This document shows positions 1-9,600 of a DNA stretch of 57,707 bases, in pieces. The stretch is from Fontivivens sp964399735. GTDB taxonomy: Bacteria > Zhuqueibacterota > Zhuqueibacteria > Residuimicrobiales > Krinioviventaceae. Within the stretch, counting starts at the first letter, position 1, and every line of letters begins with the position of its first letter. The stretch lies in NCBI GenBank assembly GCA_964399735.1, contig CAYNSO010000012.1:1-57707 (forward strand), read 5' to 3'. A model generated the notes under the pieces. It did not search any database and had not been told where the DNA came from. It saw only the letters and a program-made list of their open reading frames with translations. The position numbers and the translations under genes are program-made.

Positions 1-26
1 ATTCATTATTTATAAGGAGAAAAGGC

Positions 27-3000
27 ATGCTGAAGAAAATAGCATTTTTCGCCCTGATATTCTTTGGAATACCTGGATTGATCTTTGCCGCTACCACAGG
101 AAAGATTGTTGGTAAGGTAGTGGATAAAAATACCAACGATCCATTACCCTCTGTCAATGTTATGATTGAAGGTACAACAATGGGGGCGGCAACCAACCTG
201 AATGGAGAATTTTTTATTATCAATGTTCCTGCAGGTACGTATGCTGTGCGCGCTCAAATGATGGGGTACAATGCAATGGTTGTGCAGGAAGTCCGTGTTA
301 AAGTAGATTTAACTGTCAAGGTAGATTTCAAGTTAGAGGAAATTGTACTGGAAGCAGGAGAAACGGTAACTGTAACCGCAGAGCGTCCGCTTATTCAAAT
401 GGATCAAACATCCAGCCGTACAGTAACGGGTAGTGAAGAAATTGAAAGAATGTCGGTAGACTCTTTTCAGGGAGTTGTGCAAACATCTGCCGGTATTGTT
501 GTTGAAGACGGGCAAATGCATGCTCGTGGTGGTCGTTCACGGGAGGTTACTTATTTGTTGGACAATTCTTCCAATATTATGGATCCAATGTCCGGCGCCT
601 TTGATTCCGATATTCCCGAGCTTGCGATTGAAGAAACATCTGTTATGACCGGCGGGTTCAGCGCTGAATATGGTAATGCCCAGTCTGCGGTTATTAATGT
701 TGTAACCAAAGACGGCGGCCCGACCTTTACAGGCACATTACGTTACACCACCAGCGCTTTGAATGGTTTTGGTTCAACCGTAAGAACTGATGAAGTTGAA
801 GAAAATCGTCACAACCCGGAATTCTCACTGGGCGGCCCGGTGCCATTCAGCAAAGCTCTCGGTATTAAAGGCGACTTGAGGTATTTCCTTTCCGGCTGGT
901 ATGAAAAAACCGATGGACGTTTTCTGAATCAACAAAGCAAAAGCGGCACATACCAGGGTAAAGTTACCTATAAACTCACACCAAGCCATACCTTGCGGGT
1001 GAAAGGTTTATATCATGAACGCAAGTGGGATTATTTTGACAATCTCTGGAAGAAAAGAACCTTTGAAGATTTGAACGAGGCTTATAAACCTTTTGGCGAT
1101 ACAAATGGCGACGGTGTAGATGATAACAAGTTTTATATCAAGGATCCAATTACAGGCCTTGACTGGTGGAACAATGGCGTTCTCGACACCGAGGACAAAA
1201 ACGGCAACAACTGGCTTGATGAAGGCGAAGATCTGAACGGGAATGAGATTTTGGATCGCGAAGATTTTAATTATAATGGCCGGCTGGATGTTTTTAATAT
1301 GATGGATCATCTTGCCGACCTGGAAGAAGAAAGCAACCAGATCGCAGTTACCTGGACACATCAGCTTAGCTCTAAAACTTTTTATGAACTTCACCTTGAC
1401 AGATATTACACCTATTATTTTCAGAATGCCAATGAAAATATCAATGAGGACCGCGATGGCGACGGCAAACTTGATCTGGTTAGCGAAAATGTCGATCTGA
1501 ACGGCGATGGTATTATTGGCCCGAATGAGTGGCTGGATATGGATAACGATGGATATTTTGATCGAGTTGCCGAAGATTTAAATGGCAATGGTAAACTTGA
1601 TGCTTATGGTAATGATCTGTATACCGACTGGGATGCGGATGGCTTTGTTGATGCTTCGCAAAAAGCCTATCCCGGCGACCGTTCAAAATGGATGAAGACT
1701 TCAGCTATCCCCTATAAAGGCGAAAAAAGCACAGATGGCTTTTATACTTATGGTTCGGGGCTGACCTGGGATCGCCGCTACTGGTATGTGGATGAATCAA
1801 CAAGTTATGGTTTAAAGCTGGACGTTGAAAGCCAGGTGACCAGCAATCATAATATTCGCACCGGCGTCGATGTGAAATATCGGGAAATTTTCCGTTACGA
1901 TGCAACCGACCGTTATGGTTATGGCGAAAAGTTTACTGTTTATCCAAATAGCGGCGCCATTTATATTCAGGACAAAATGGAATACCAGGGAATGATCTTG
2001 AATATCGGTTTGCGTTATGATTACTTTAATGCCAACTGGGATAATTACCCCAATAATATTTACGACCCGACCTGGTCTACTGATGACAAGGGATTTGAAG
2101 ATTTAAACGCTAACGGACGTCTGGATCCGGGAGAAGATACCAACGGGAATAACGTGCTGGATCAAAAGTGGGATCCAAGTTTGTACAACTATCCCGACGC
2201 GCCGCAGATTGGCGACGTCAAACATCCCATATCTATCAAATTTAAAGATTATGTCAGTCCCCGTTTTGGTATTGCTTATCCAATAACTGAAAAAGATGTT
2301 TTGCATTTCAGCTATGGTAATTATTTTCAGGAACCAATGGGCAGCTTTTTATTCCGTAACCTGGAGTTTGACCTGGGCGGCGGCTTCCCGATTATTGGTA
2401 ACCCCAATTTAAAACCGGAAAGAACCACTGCCTATGAATTTGGACTCAATCACCAGCTTTCCGGTGCATCAAAAATTAAAATAACTGCTTTTTATAAAGA
2501 TATTTCCGATTTAACCGATACCCGTCCCGTATATTATACCCAACGCGACTGGTATGGATTTTATTATAACGCCGATTATGGTAATATTCGCGGTATTGAA
2601 ACTGAATATATACGTCGCCCGGAAATTATCGGCTTTGTGTATATAAGCGGCAAAATCAATTATACTTACCAGGTAGCGAAAAATAAATCATCTGATGTTA
2701 GCCAGGGATATTTAACCGAATGGGCCGGCCAGGTATTGCCGCGGTTTGAATCTTATACAAGCTGGGATCAACGGCATACTATCAATGCCAATATTGATTT
2801 TCGGATTCCTCCCCGGCAGAACTTGTTTGGTATTTCTTTGTTGAACGATTTCGGCGTCAATCTTACATGGTATTATGGCAGCGGCACCCGCTGGACTCCT
2901 CCCAAGGGGCAGGATAAAGCAGCTCCGGACAATTTGGGAACATTACCCTCCCGGACATTTGCCGATTTACGCGTCAGCAAAAGATTCCATGTCGGGCGCA

Positions 3001-3173
3001 TTGTTCCATCGCTGTTTGTCGATGTCCGCAACCTGTTTGATCAAAAGAATATTGTTGCCCTGGCTGATGAGCAATGGTATAATGCCAATAATGATCCACA
3101 GGGAAAATATGATGACCCAAGTGTTTATAACCGAGGTCGTTTGACACGCATTGGCGCCCGGATTGATTTTTAA
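27..3173 (+). CDS. TonB-dependent outer-membrane receptor with carboxypeptidase-regulatory N-domain and calcium-type loops
   Basis: This 1048-residue protein is predicted to import a substrate across the outer membrane using TonB energy. It has a signal peptide (residues 1-21). A carboxypeptidase-regulatory-like beta domain (about 24-100) follows, as in SusC-like receptors. The plug is at about 110-230 (HARGGRSREVTYLLDN, then FSAEYGNAQSAVINV), and a beta-barrel runs to the C-terminus with the usual late receptor motifs (GNPNLKPERTTAYEFG; LFVDVRNLFDQKN). Unusually, about eleven DxNxDGxxD-like motifs lie at about 358-421, 475-542 and 692-712, where extracellular loops would fall. An SD (AAGGAG, 14-19) precedes ATG 27. 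It is the first gene of a seven-gene run, followed by a secreted protein and a PorV-family protein. The substrate is unknown. The receptor call is secure; calcium binding is inferred. Confidence 0.93.
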   Translation: MLKKIAFFALIFFGIPGLIFAATTGKIVGKVVDKNTNDPLPSVNVMIEGTTMGAATNLNGEFFIINVPAGTYAVRAQMMGYNAMVVQEVRVKVDLTVKVDFKLEEIVLEAGETVTVTAERPLIQMDQTSSRTVTGSEEIERMSVDSFQGVVQTSAGIVVEDGQMHARGGRSREVTYLLDNSSNIMDPMSGAFDSDIPELAIEETSVMTGGFSAEYGNAQSAVINVVTKDGGPTFTGTLRYTTSALNGFGSTVRTDEVEENRHNPEFSLGGPVPFSKALGIKGDLRYFLSGWYEKTDGRFLNQQSKSGTYQGKVTYKLTPSHTLRVKGLYHERKWDYFDNLWKKRTFEDLNEAYKPFGDTNGDGVDDNKFYIKDPITGLDWWNNGVLDTEDKNGNNWLDEGEDLNGNEILDREDFNYNGRLDVFNMMDHLADLEEESNQIAVTWTHQLSSKTFYELHLDRYYTYYFQNANENINEDRDGDGKLDLVSENVDLNGDGIIGPNEWLDMDNDGYFDRVAEDLNGNGKLDAYGNDLYTDWDADGFVDASQKAYPGDRSKWMKTSAIPYKGEKSTDGFYTYGSGLTWDRRYWYVDESTSYGLKLDVESQVTSNHNIRTGVDVKYREIFRYDATDRYGYGEKFTVYPNSGAIYIQDKMEYQGMILNIGLRYDYFNANWDNYPNNIYDPTWSTDDKGFEDLNANGRLDPGEDTNGNNVLDQKWDPSLYNYPDAPQIGDVKHPISIKFKDYVSPRFGIAYPITEKDVLHFSYGNYFQEPMGSFLFRNLEFDLGGGFPIIGNPNLKPERTTAYEFGLNHQLSGASKIKITAFYKDISDLTDTRPVYYTQRDWYGFYYNADYGNIRGIETEYIRRPEIIGFVYISGKINYTYQVAKNKSSDVSQGYLTEWAGQVLPRFESYTSWDQRHTINANIDFRIPPRQNLFGISLLNDFGVNLTWYYGSGTRWTPPKGQDKAAPDNLGTLPSRTFADLRVSKRFHVGRIVPSLFVDVRNLFDQKNIVALADEQWYNANNDPQGKYDDPSVYNRGRLTRIGARIDF

Positions 3174-3247
3174 TGCAAGACTGTGGAAACAGAATAAACA
3201 GAAATAACGGTGTCAGTTTGACTCATTATTAAATCGTGGAGGTAGCT

Positions 3248-5536
3248 TTGTTATTGAAAAAATACAAGCTGGAGATAATCCTCGCTGTTTTGTTGGTGTT
3301 TACTTTATCATTTGTGTACGCTAAAGTGAATCCGAACAAATTAAATAAACGGCCGACCAGTTTACAAAAAACCATGGCCCGGCCAGATCATGAATACAAG
3401 GCACATACAATTGGCGCCCTGTGGAATGTAATAACAAATTATGGCAGTTTTGGCGACCCCAATTTTTCAACAACGGGCCGTCCTTCACTCGAATGGCCTG
3501 GTGGCACAAGGAACAGTTATTTGTATGACGCCGCCATCTGGGTATCTACCATTCTAAATGGTGAAAAATGGTGTACCAGTTATTTTTACTATTATGAAGA
3601 ATGGGAGCCGATTGAAGGCACCCAGTTCCTGATGGGCAATGACGAAGTTGCTGCCATTGGCACACCCAAATCCATCCATGACAGCTATTGTGAGTTTGAT
3701 GATCTGGATGTGAAAACCGAACATACTCCTTTAGGCGTCAAAGTTATCGAGCGCGGACTATCGTGGAGTATGCCGGAATATGATGATTTTATTGTTTATG
3801 AATTTGACGTCATCAACTTGGGTTTAAACGGCTTTCTTAAGGATGTTATCATCGGCTTTTGGTCTGACATTGACGTCTCTTCGATTGACGTTAGCGACAC
3901 CAATATCGATGACCTGGTCGATTATGACGGCTATGATGGCAATGATACCAATACCGACGAAGTCGATTGGGTTGACCCTTTAGATCTTGACGCCGACGGG
4001 ATTACCGGTTATGATGATTATGGTATTCCTTACGGTCACAAGATGGGTGGATTTAATGATAGTTATGACCTGACGCTGATAGAGGGCGACGGCGTTTATG
4101 ATGAATATGCGCTCATTGAAAATGAAGCCGGGTTGCCGGTTATGGCCGATGTTGATGTAGTTGTTGGCGATTATGAGATAGCTGCTGGCGACACACTGCG
4201 GCGAGAAAATGGCAAACCATTTATCGGCTGGAAGGTTCCGCGTGGCATTTCTTTTATTTATGATGGCGACAATCCGTCTTCATCGGATAACGATTTTGGC
4301 GAACGATCACTGATACCCAATTGTGCCGGTTTTGCCGGCGGCAGTATTTTATATGCCGATTCCAGCAAATCCGATTACTTTTTCCCGAATCAGGACGATA
4401 AACGTACCCGGATGGTAAGACCCTATTCCCACCAATGGTGGAACTGGGAAAGCGACCCGGACAATGATATTGAGCAATACGATTATCAAATGGGCCAGCA
4501 CGAATTCAGCCGCGGCTTTCATTTCCTGCCCAATCCGCTCGACGTAGGTGCGCCAACTTTTGATTATCGTTACCTGTTATCCGTTGGTCCGTATGATATT
4601 GCAGTTGGCGATACAGTGCACATTGTGTTTGCCGAAGTAATTGGCCTTGGCTTACAGGGATTACGTGAAAATTCTGATAATGCCTTAACCGCATATTATA
4701 CTGGCAGTAAAAACAGCAGCCCCTATAAACCATCGCCTCCAGCCCAGGATGTTCACTGGTTGCTGCCGGCGCCACCACCGTCGCCAAATTTGCGTTACAG
4801 TCCGGCTGACCAGGCGGTGTTTATGGTTTGGGATAATATTGCAGAAATTACTCCGGATACCAAAACCAAGCAAATTGATTTTGTCGGGTATAAAGTATAC
4901 CGCGCTAAATATACACCAAGCAACTGGACTTTGATTGCGGCTTTTGACAATATAACCGGCCCCGTTACTGTACTCAATACAGAACGCGATTCTCTTGGCT
5001 TTGTAGACCTGCCTGATAATGTCAATGAATATATTGACAAGGGAGGCGTAACCTCGTGGGGTGAAGTCATTGAACCGCCAATTAACGGCATTCCTTATTA
5101 TTATTCTGTGGTCGCTTATGATACCGGCGATGAAACAATTAACCTGCCCCCTTCAGAAAGCGGCAAGAGTAATTATACCAAAACAGCCAGCGGCGCGCCC
5201 ATGGCGGTTGTTCCTAAAGGAATGTTTGAAGATATACCCCAAAATTTTGATTTAACTAAAGTTAAAGTTGTCCCCAATCCATATAAAGCAACCGATGTTT
5301 TTGAAGACATTTATGAAAACGCTTTGTTCTTTACCAATTTACCCCCGGTTTGTAAAATTTCAATATTTACCCTGGCAGGTGACCTGGTTGAGGAAATTGA
5401 TCATACTAACGGTAGTAATATGGAAAAGTGGGATTTGATCTCAAGAAATGTTCAGTCTGTTGTCAGTGGCTTATACTTGTATGTTGTAGAAACCGATAAA
5501 GACAAATTTATTGGAAAGTTTGTCATTATCATGTAA
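3248..5536 (+). CDS. Secreted FN3-containing protein with degenerate T9SS-type C-terminal domain
   Basis: This is an exported protein of unknown function, 762 residues from the chosen start. I chose TTG 3248 because GGAGG (3238-3242) lies 5 bases upstream; the frame stays open to GTG 3236, and TTG 3254 is also possible. A hydrophobic signal peptide ends near SFVYA. Residues about 55-215 form a domain (ending FIVYEFDVINLGLNGF...FWSDIDVS) that recurs in the S8 protease at 28781. Asp-rich stretches at about 215-260 (DTNIDD, DYDGYDGNDTNTDE) look calcium-binding. An FN3-like module (GYKVYRAKYTPSNW) precedes the C-terminal 90 residues, which resemble a T9SS sorting domain with the weak motif VVPNPYKATD and a conserved GLYLYVVETDKDKFIGKF end. 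It sits between a TonB receptor and a PorV-family gene, so it may be a surface partner of the receptor. Confidence 0.82.
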   Translation: MLLKKYKLEIILAVLLVFTLSFVYAKVNPNKLNKRPTSLQKTMARPDHEYKAHTIGALWNVITNYGSFGDPNFSTTGRPSLEWPGGTRNSYLYDAAIWVSTILNGEKWCTSYFYYYEEWEPIEGTQFLMGNDEVAAIGTPKSIHDSYCEFDDLDVKTEHTPLGVKVIERGLSWSMPEYDDFIVYEFDVINLGLNGFLKDVIIGFWSDIDVSSIDVSDTNIDDLVDYDGYDGNDTNTDEVDWVDPLDLDADGITGYDDYGIPYGHKMGGFNDSYDLTLIEGDGVYDEYALIENEAGLPVMADVDVVVGDYEIAAGDTLRRENGKPFIGWKVPRGISFIYDGDNPSSSDNDFGERSLIPNCAGFAGGSILYADSSKSDYFFPNQDDKRTRMVRPYSHQWWNWESDPDNDIEQYDYQMGQHEFSRGFHFLPNPLDVGAPTFDYRYLLSVGPYDIAVGDTVHIVFAEVIGLGLQGLRENSDNALTAYYTGSKNSSPYKPSPPAQDVHWLLPAPPPSPNLRYSPADQAVFMVWDNIAEITPDTKTKQIDFVGYKVYRAKYTPSNWTLIAAFDNITGPVTVLNTERDSLGFVDLPDNVNEYIDKGGVTSWGEVIEPPINGIPYYYSVVAYDTGDETINLPPSESGKSNYTKTASGAPMAVVPKGMFEDIPQNFDLTKVKVVPNPYKATDVFEDIYENALFFTNLPPVCKISIFTLAGDLVEEIDHTNGSNMEKWDLISRNVQSVVSGLYLYVVETDKDKFIGKFVIIM

Positions 5537-5596
5537 CCCGCTGTTAAGCCAATGAGAGTTTTTTTGATTGCAAATTTAATAACGAGGTTTAGACTG

Positions 5597-6628
5597 ATGA
5601 AAAAAATAATAATTGCTATGCTTGGCATAACTTTGGTATTTGGGATGCTTCAACAAGCCGTGGCGCAACAGTTTGCCAAAGTAGGAACTGCGGGAACGCA
5701 GTTCCTCAAAATTGGCACAGGGGCCCGGAATGTTGGAATGGGAAACGCCTGCATCGCCGTGGTTACAGACGCCTCAGCTGTATTCTGGAATCCTGGCGCT
5801 TTGGCTAAAGTACAAAATTACAGTGTCTTTTTATCGCATATTCAATGGATTGCCGATATTCAATTAAATGCTTTCAGTGTTGCCAAAAGTTTACCGGGAA
5901 TCGGCTCGTTTGCTTTATCCGGTTTGTTTCTTGGCTCCGGAGATATGGATGTTACCACTTATCAATTCCAGGAAGGAACAGGTGAAACTTTTTCCAAAAA
6001 TGATATGATGATTGGACTCTCCTATTCCCGGTACCTGACCGATAAATTTTCTTTTGGTGGAACTGTAAAATTTATACGTGAAGATTACGGCACAGTTAAC
6101 GCCATGACGAACGATGATGAAATAGCCAGTATTTTTGCTTTTGATATTGGCGCTTTATATCAAACCGGTTTCAAGTCTTTGCGTATGGGAATAACCATTC
6201 AAAATTTTGGCCCGGAAATGAAAGTGCCCGGACAATATAAGGATATCATCGGGTTTGATTCCAAAACCCAAACTTATACAACTGAACCGGCAGAAGACTA
6301 CCGGCCTTACCACATTCCCTTGCTTTTCCGTGCCGGTGTAGCGATGGAAGTTATAGAAACCGGCGCCAACGTAGTTACTCTGGCCGCTGATCTGGTTCAC
6401 TTGAACGATAATGTTGAACAAATTGGCATTGGCGGAGAATACTGGTTTAATAAAATCATAGCTGTTCGGGCCGGTTATATTCATAATAATGATTCTGCAC
6501 GTTTTGCGGCCGGTGGCAGCCTGAATTTATCCCTTAGTCAGTTGGGTTCAGCCAGTCTGGATTATAGTTATAGCGATTTTGGCATTCTGGAAAACGTTAA
6601 CCAGATGTCAATTACTTTTCAGTTTTAA
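5597..6628 (+). CDS. PorV/PorQ-family outer-membrane protein
   Basis: This 343-residue predicted outer-membrane beta-barrel belongs to the PorV/PorQ (UPF0164-like) family. PorV shuttles T9SS cargo on the cell surface in Bacteroidota. ATG 5597 was chosen because GAGG (5584-5587) lies 9 bases upstream and a clean signal peptide (MKKIIIAMLGITLVFGML to about VAQ) follows; the frame is open back to 5552. The family signature follows the signal: AGTQFLKIGTGARNVGMG, then AVFWNPGALA. The rest alternates like barrel strands and ends in phenylalanine (SITFQF), typical of outer-membrane proteins. Its neighbours are predicted T9SS cargo or receptor genes, which supports an export or display role. Whether it acts as a PorV, PorQ or specialised paralogue cannot be told from this window. 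Confidence 0.88.
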   Translation: MKKIIIAMLGITLVFGMLQQAVAQQFAKVGTAGTQFLKIGTGARNVGMGNACIAVVTDASAVFWNPGALAKVQNYSVFLSHIQWIADIQLNAFSVAKSLPGIGSFALSGLFLGSGDMDVTTYQFQEGTGETFSKNDMMIGLSYSRYLTDKFSFGGTVKFIREDYGTVNAMTNDDEIASIFAFDIGALYQTGFKSLRMGITIQNFGPEMKVPGQYKDIIGFDSKTQTYTTEPAEDYRPYHIPLLFRAGVAMEVIETGANVVTLAADLVHLNDNVEQIGIGGEYWFNKIIAVRAGYIHNNDSARFAAGGSLNLSLSQLGSASLDYSYSDFGILENVNQMSITFQF

Positions 6629-6695
6629 CTGACTGAATTTCAACAATATTAAACAATGAATTCTCTACCTATTATCTCTACTGGAGGGATGAAAT

Positions 6696-9600
6696 ATGTC
6701 TAAAAAAGTGACGAAACTGGTAATCTTTTTCTTGTTGATATATGGAATTGCTTTCGCTCAAAACATCGGCGATTCCAAATTTCTTTGGGTGCACAATTTT
6801 CAGTTTTTTCAATACGACTATAAAATTGGCGCAACCCTGCAAGCTGGCGGCGAAAATTGCAATGTCTGGGTCGAAAATGAGCAGATCAATGCAATTATTG
6901 TTGACCAGGTAAACTCGTATGTCTATGCCGGAACTAAATCGAGCGGCGTTCTGCGCAAAAAAATTGATGAGCAAAAATGGACTGTGATTAATGCAGGGTT
7001 TCCCAACAGTTCGCGTACTGTCGGTTTAATGAGTAAAGTACACGACTTTATCATTACCTCCAACCAGGTTCTGTTTGCCGGAGTTGATGACGGTCTCTAT
7101 CGTTGGGATGAAGCAACAACCCGGTGGCGCAAGGTTACCATTGGCAGCCCGGTTTTTTGCCTTGAAGAGAATAATAATGTATTGTATGCCGGCATTGGCG
7201 GCTACCTGTGGTCGGATGATCCTGATGAAGACAGTGATATTGATATTAACATGGGCGCTTTTATCAGTACCGACGGCGGCAATACCTGGGAAAGAAGCAG
7301 CAATGGCCTGCCTTATGACAATGATGACGAATACCTGCCTGTTTATGATATTACCAAAGCAAACGGCAGCGTTTTTGCATCTACCGACGCGGGCGTTTTT
7401 AAAACCAATAATAACGGCATATACTGGGAAGGCGTTGAAAAAACGATTACTGCATCACTGGCAAACATTCAGGCGCCGTTGCAAAATTCAACTCTTGATC
7501 TGGATAAACTGGCCGAATTGGGTGAATCCATCGGTTCCGAGTTTGAAAAATGGGTAACAGTTGATGGAATAAGCAATGAAGATAGTATTATCGTCAAAGA
7601 ATATGATGAGGCAAACCAGATCAAGCGTGTCTGGAAAGGCCCGCATAATACAATATTAAAGAGCGATGACGAGGCTCAGTATTTTGTACGTAATATGCCC
7701 GGCATCGTTGGCGATGAAGGGCGATGGGTAGCACATCTAAGTTATTACACTGCCGATCCGTCTTTTGAATATATGGATAATTATAACCAATTGGATATCA
7801 ATAATTTAAAGTACCGTGGCCAACCGGCTATGGCAACAATTATTGATCCTCAAAAGGCAATGTTATTGGTAGTATCTTATCCTTCCGACCCCAATTTTGA
7901 AGTCGGCGGAAAATTTATTACTGTAAAATATGTAAACAATGCCGGCGATACCCTGGTGTGGTGTGATAAATCAGTTACACTACGTGGTTTGAATAAAGAC
8001 AAAAAGGGCCTGGTCATCACAAATGCAAATATGATTTATGGAACCCCGATTGCTGATTATGATTTATTGAACAATACCACCGACCTGGCAAAAATGACTT
8101 TGAGTACTTCGAGTGGCATATACTTTAAAAAGTTTGCCTATTCTAAAAATTTACATCAAGTTTTTGCCGGCAATGCCAATGGCGTGTTTAAAACCAGCGA
8201 CAAAGGAGTTAGCTGGTCTTTGGTTGGGTCTGCTACCGGCGGGCTGGAAAATGTTGACATTAACAGTTTATTCATAGATGAAGCAGGCAAAATTTACGCC
8301 GGCACCCTGGACGGGATTTATACAAGCAGCGACGCCGGCGCAACCTGGACTTCCCTTGGTGTTATTGAACCTGCGACGCAAGTTTTAACAATTGCGTTGA
8401 ATAATGGTGCAATTTATGCCGGTACCCCCTTTGGGTTTTTTACATCAGTAGATAACGGAACCACATGGAACGGACAGAATTATGGCATGAGCGCTTTTGT
8501 TGATGAAACCAGAATCAGCGCCGCTATTGAAAATTTTGAAAATTCAACTCCCGCCAATTCTGCAAAAGGAGTGTATCAAATAATCACCGAAAGTTTTGGT
8601 GTTGAAAGCCTGCCGGACTTTGATAAAACCAGCAAAATTAATATTGTGATACACAATATTATTGAAAAAGGTGAATTAGAAAATACTACCTCGAATGGCA
8701 ATAATGGCACCTCCAAACTAAGCGGTTATTTCCGTGCCGAAGATCAAAGCAATATCGGGAACACGAATAAAGGGGAATATCTTTATATTGATTCCCGCGA
8801 GTCTACCGATCAGGAACGGGCAAAAGCATTGGCGCACCAGTTGGTACGCATGATTGTCTGGAACAAAGATTACGACGAAGAACGCTGGATAGTTGAGGGC
8901 CTTTCTTTTTATGGCGAAAAGTTATGCGGGTTCCCTTTACCAACAGCCATGCCCAATTTTCAAACTTTGACCGGCGCTAACACGGTATTCAGCCTTATTG
9001 CCGGCACGCCTCTCAGCCCCTGGAGCGTTAAAGCCGATAATGGTGATATGAATAACCGGTATACACAGGTTTCCATGTTTACAACTTTTCTAACAGAAAA
9101 TTTTGGCGGATTTGATTTGATGGGAAAAGTTATTACTGATCCCGCAAATGGCTGGCGCGGGGTTCAAAATGCCTTAAAAGAACAAAATGTTAAATTTGAA
9201 GATGTCTTTGCCGCCTGGACGATTGCTAATACTATAAATGATACTACCCAAATCGACCCGATAACCGGCGCCAAATATGGGTATCGTGATTCAACCTATT
9301 CGGCTGTTCTCAATAATTATATGGCACAAAATGGTTTGGGAATGAATTTTGGGCCTATGTTTGGACATGATGAATCCATGTCCGACTATAATATGTATTC
9401 CAAAAATGCTGAATTTAAAGACGGGTTAAACAACTGGGCCTATATGATCCGTTATTTCTTCCCATTCCCCAGTCTGGTCGAATCCGACCCGGTTCAAGCG
9501 GTTGTTCGCTACTGGGGCAAGGATATGTTAACCGGCCAACCAATTAATATTAAATTTAACGCCAAAAATAACACCAACCTGCGGGTACAATTGATCAAGG

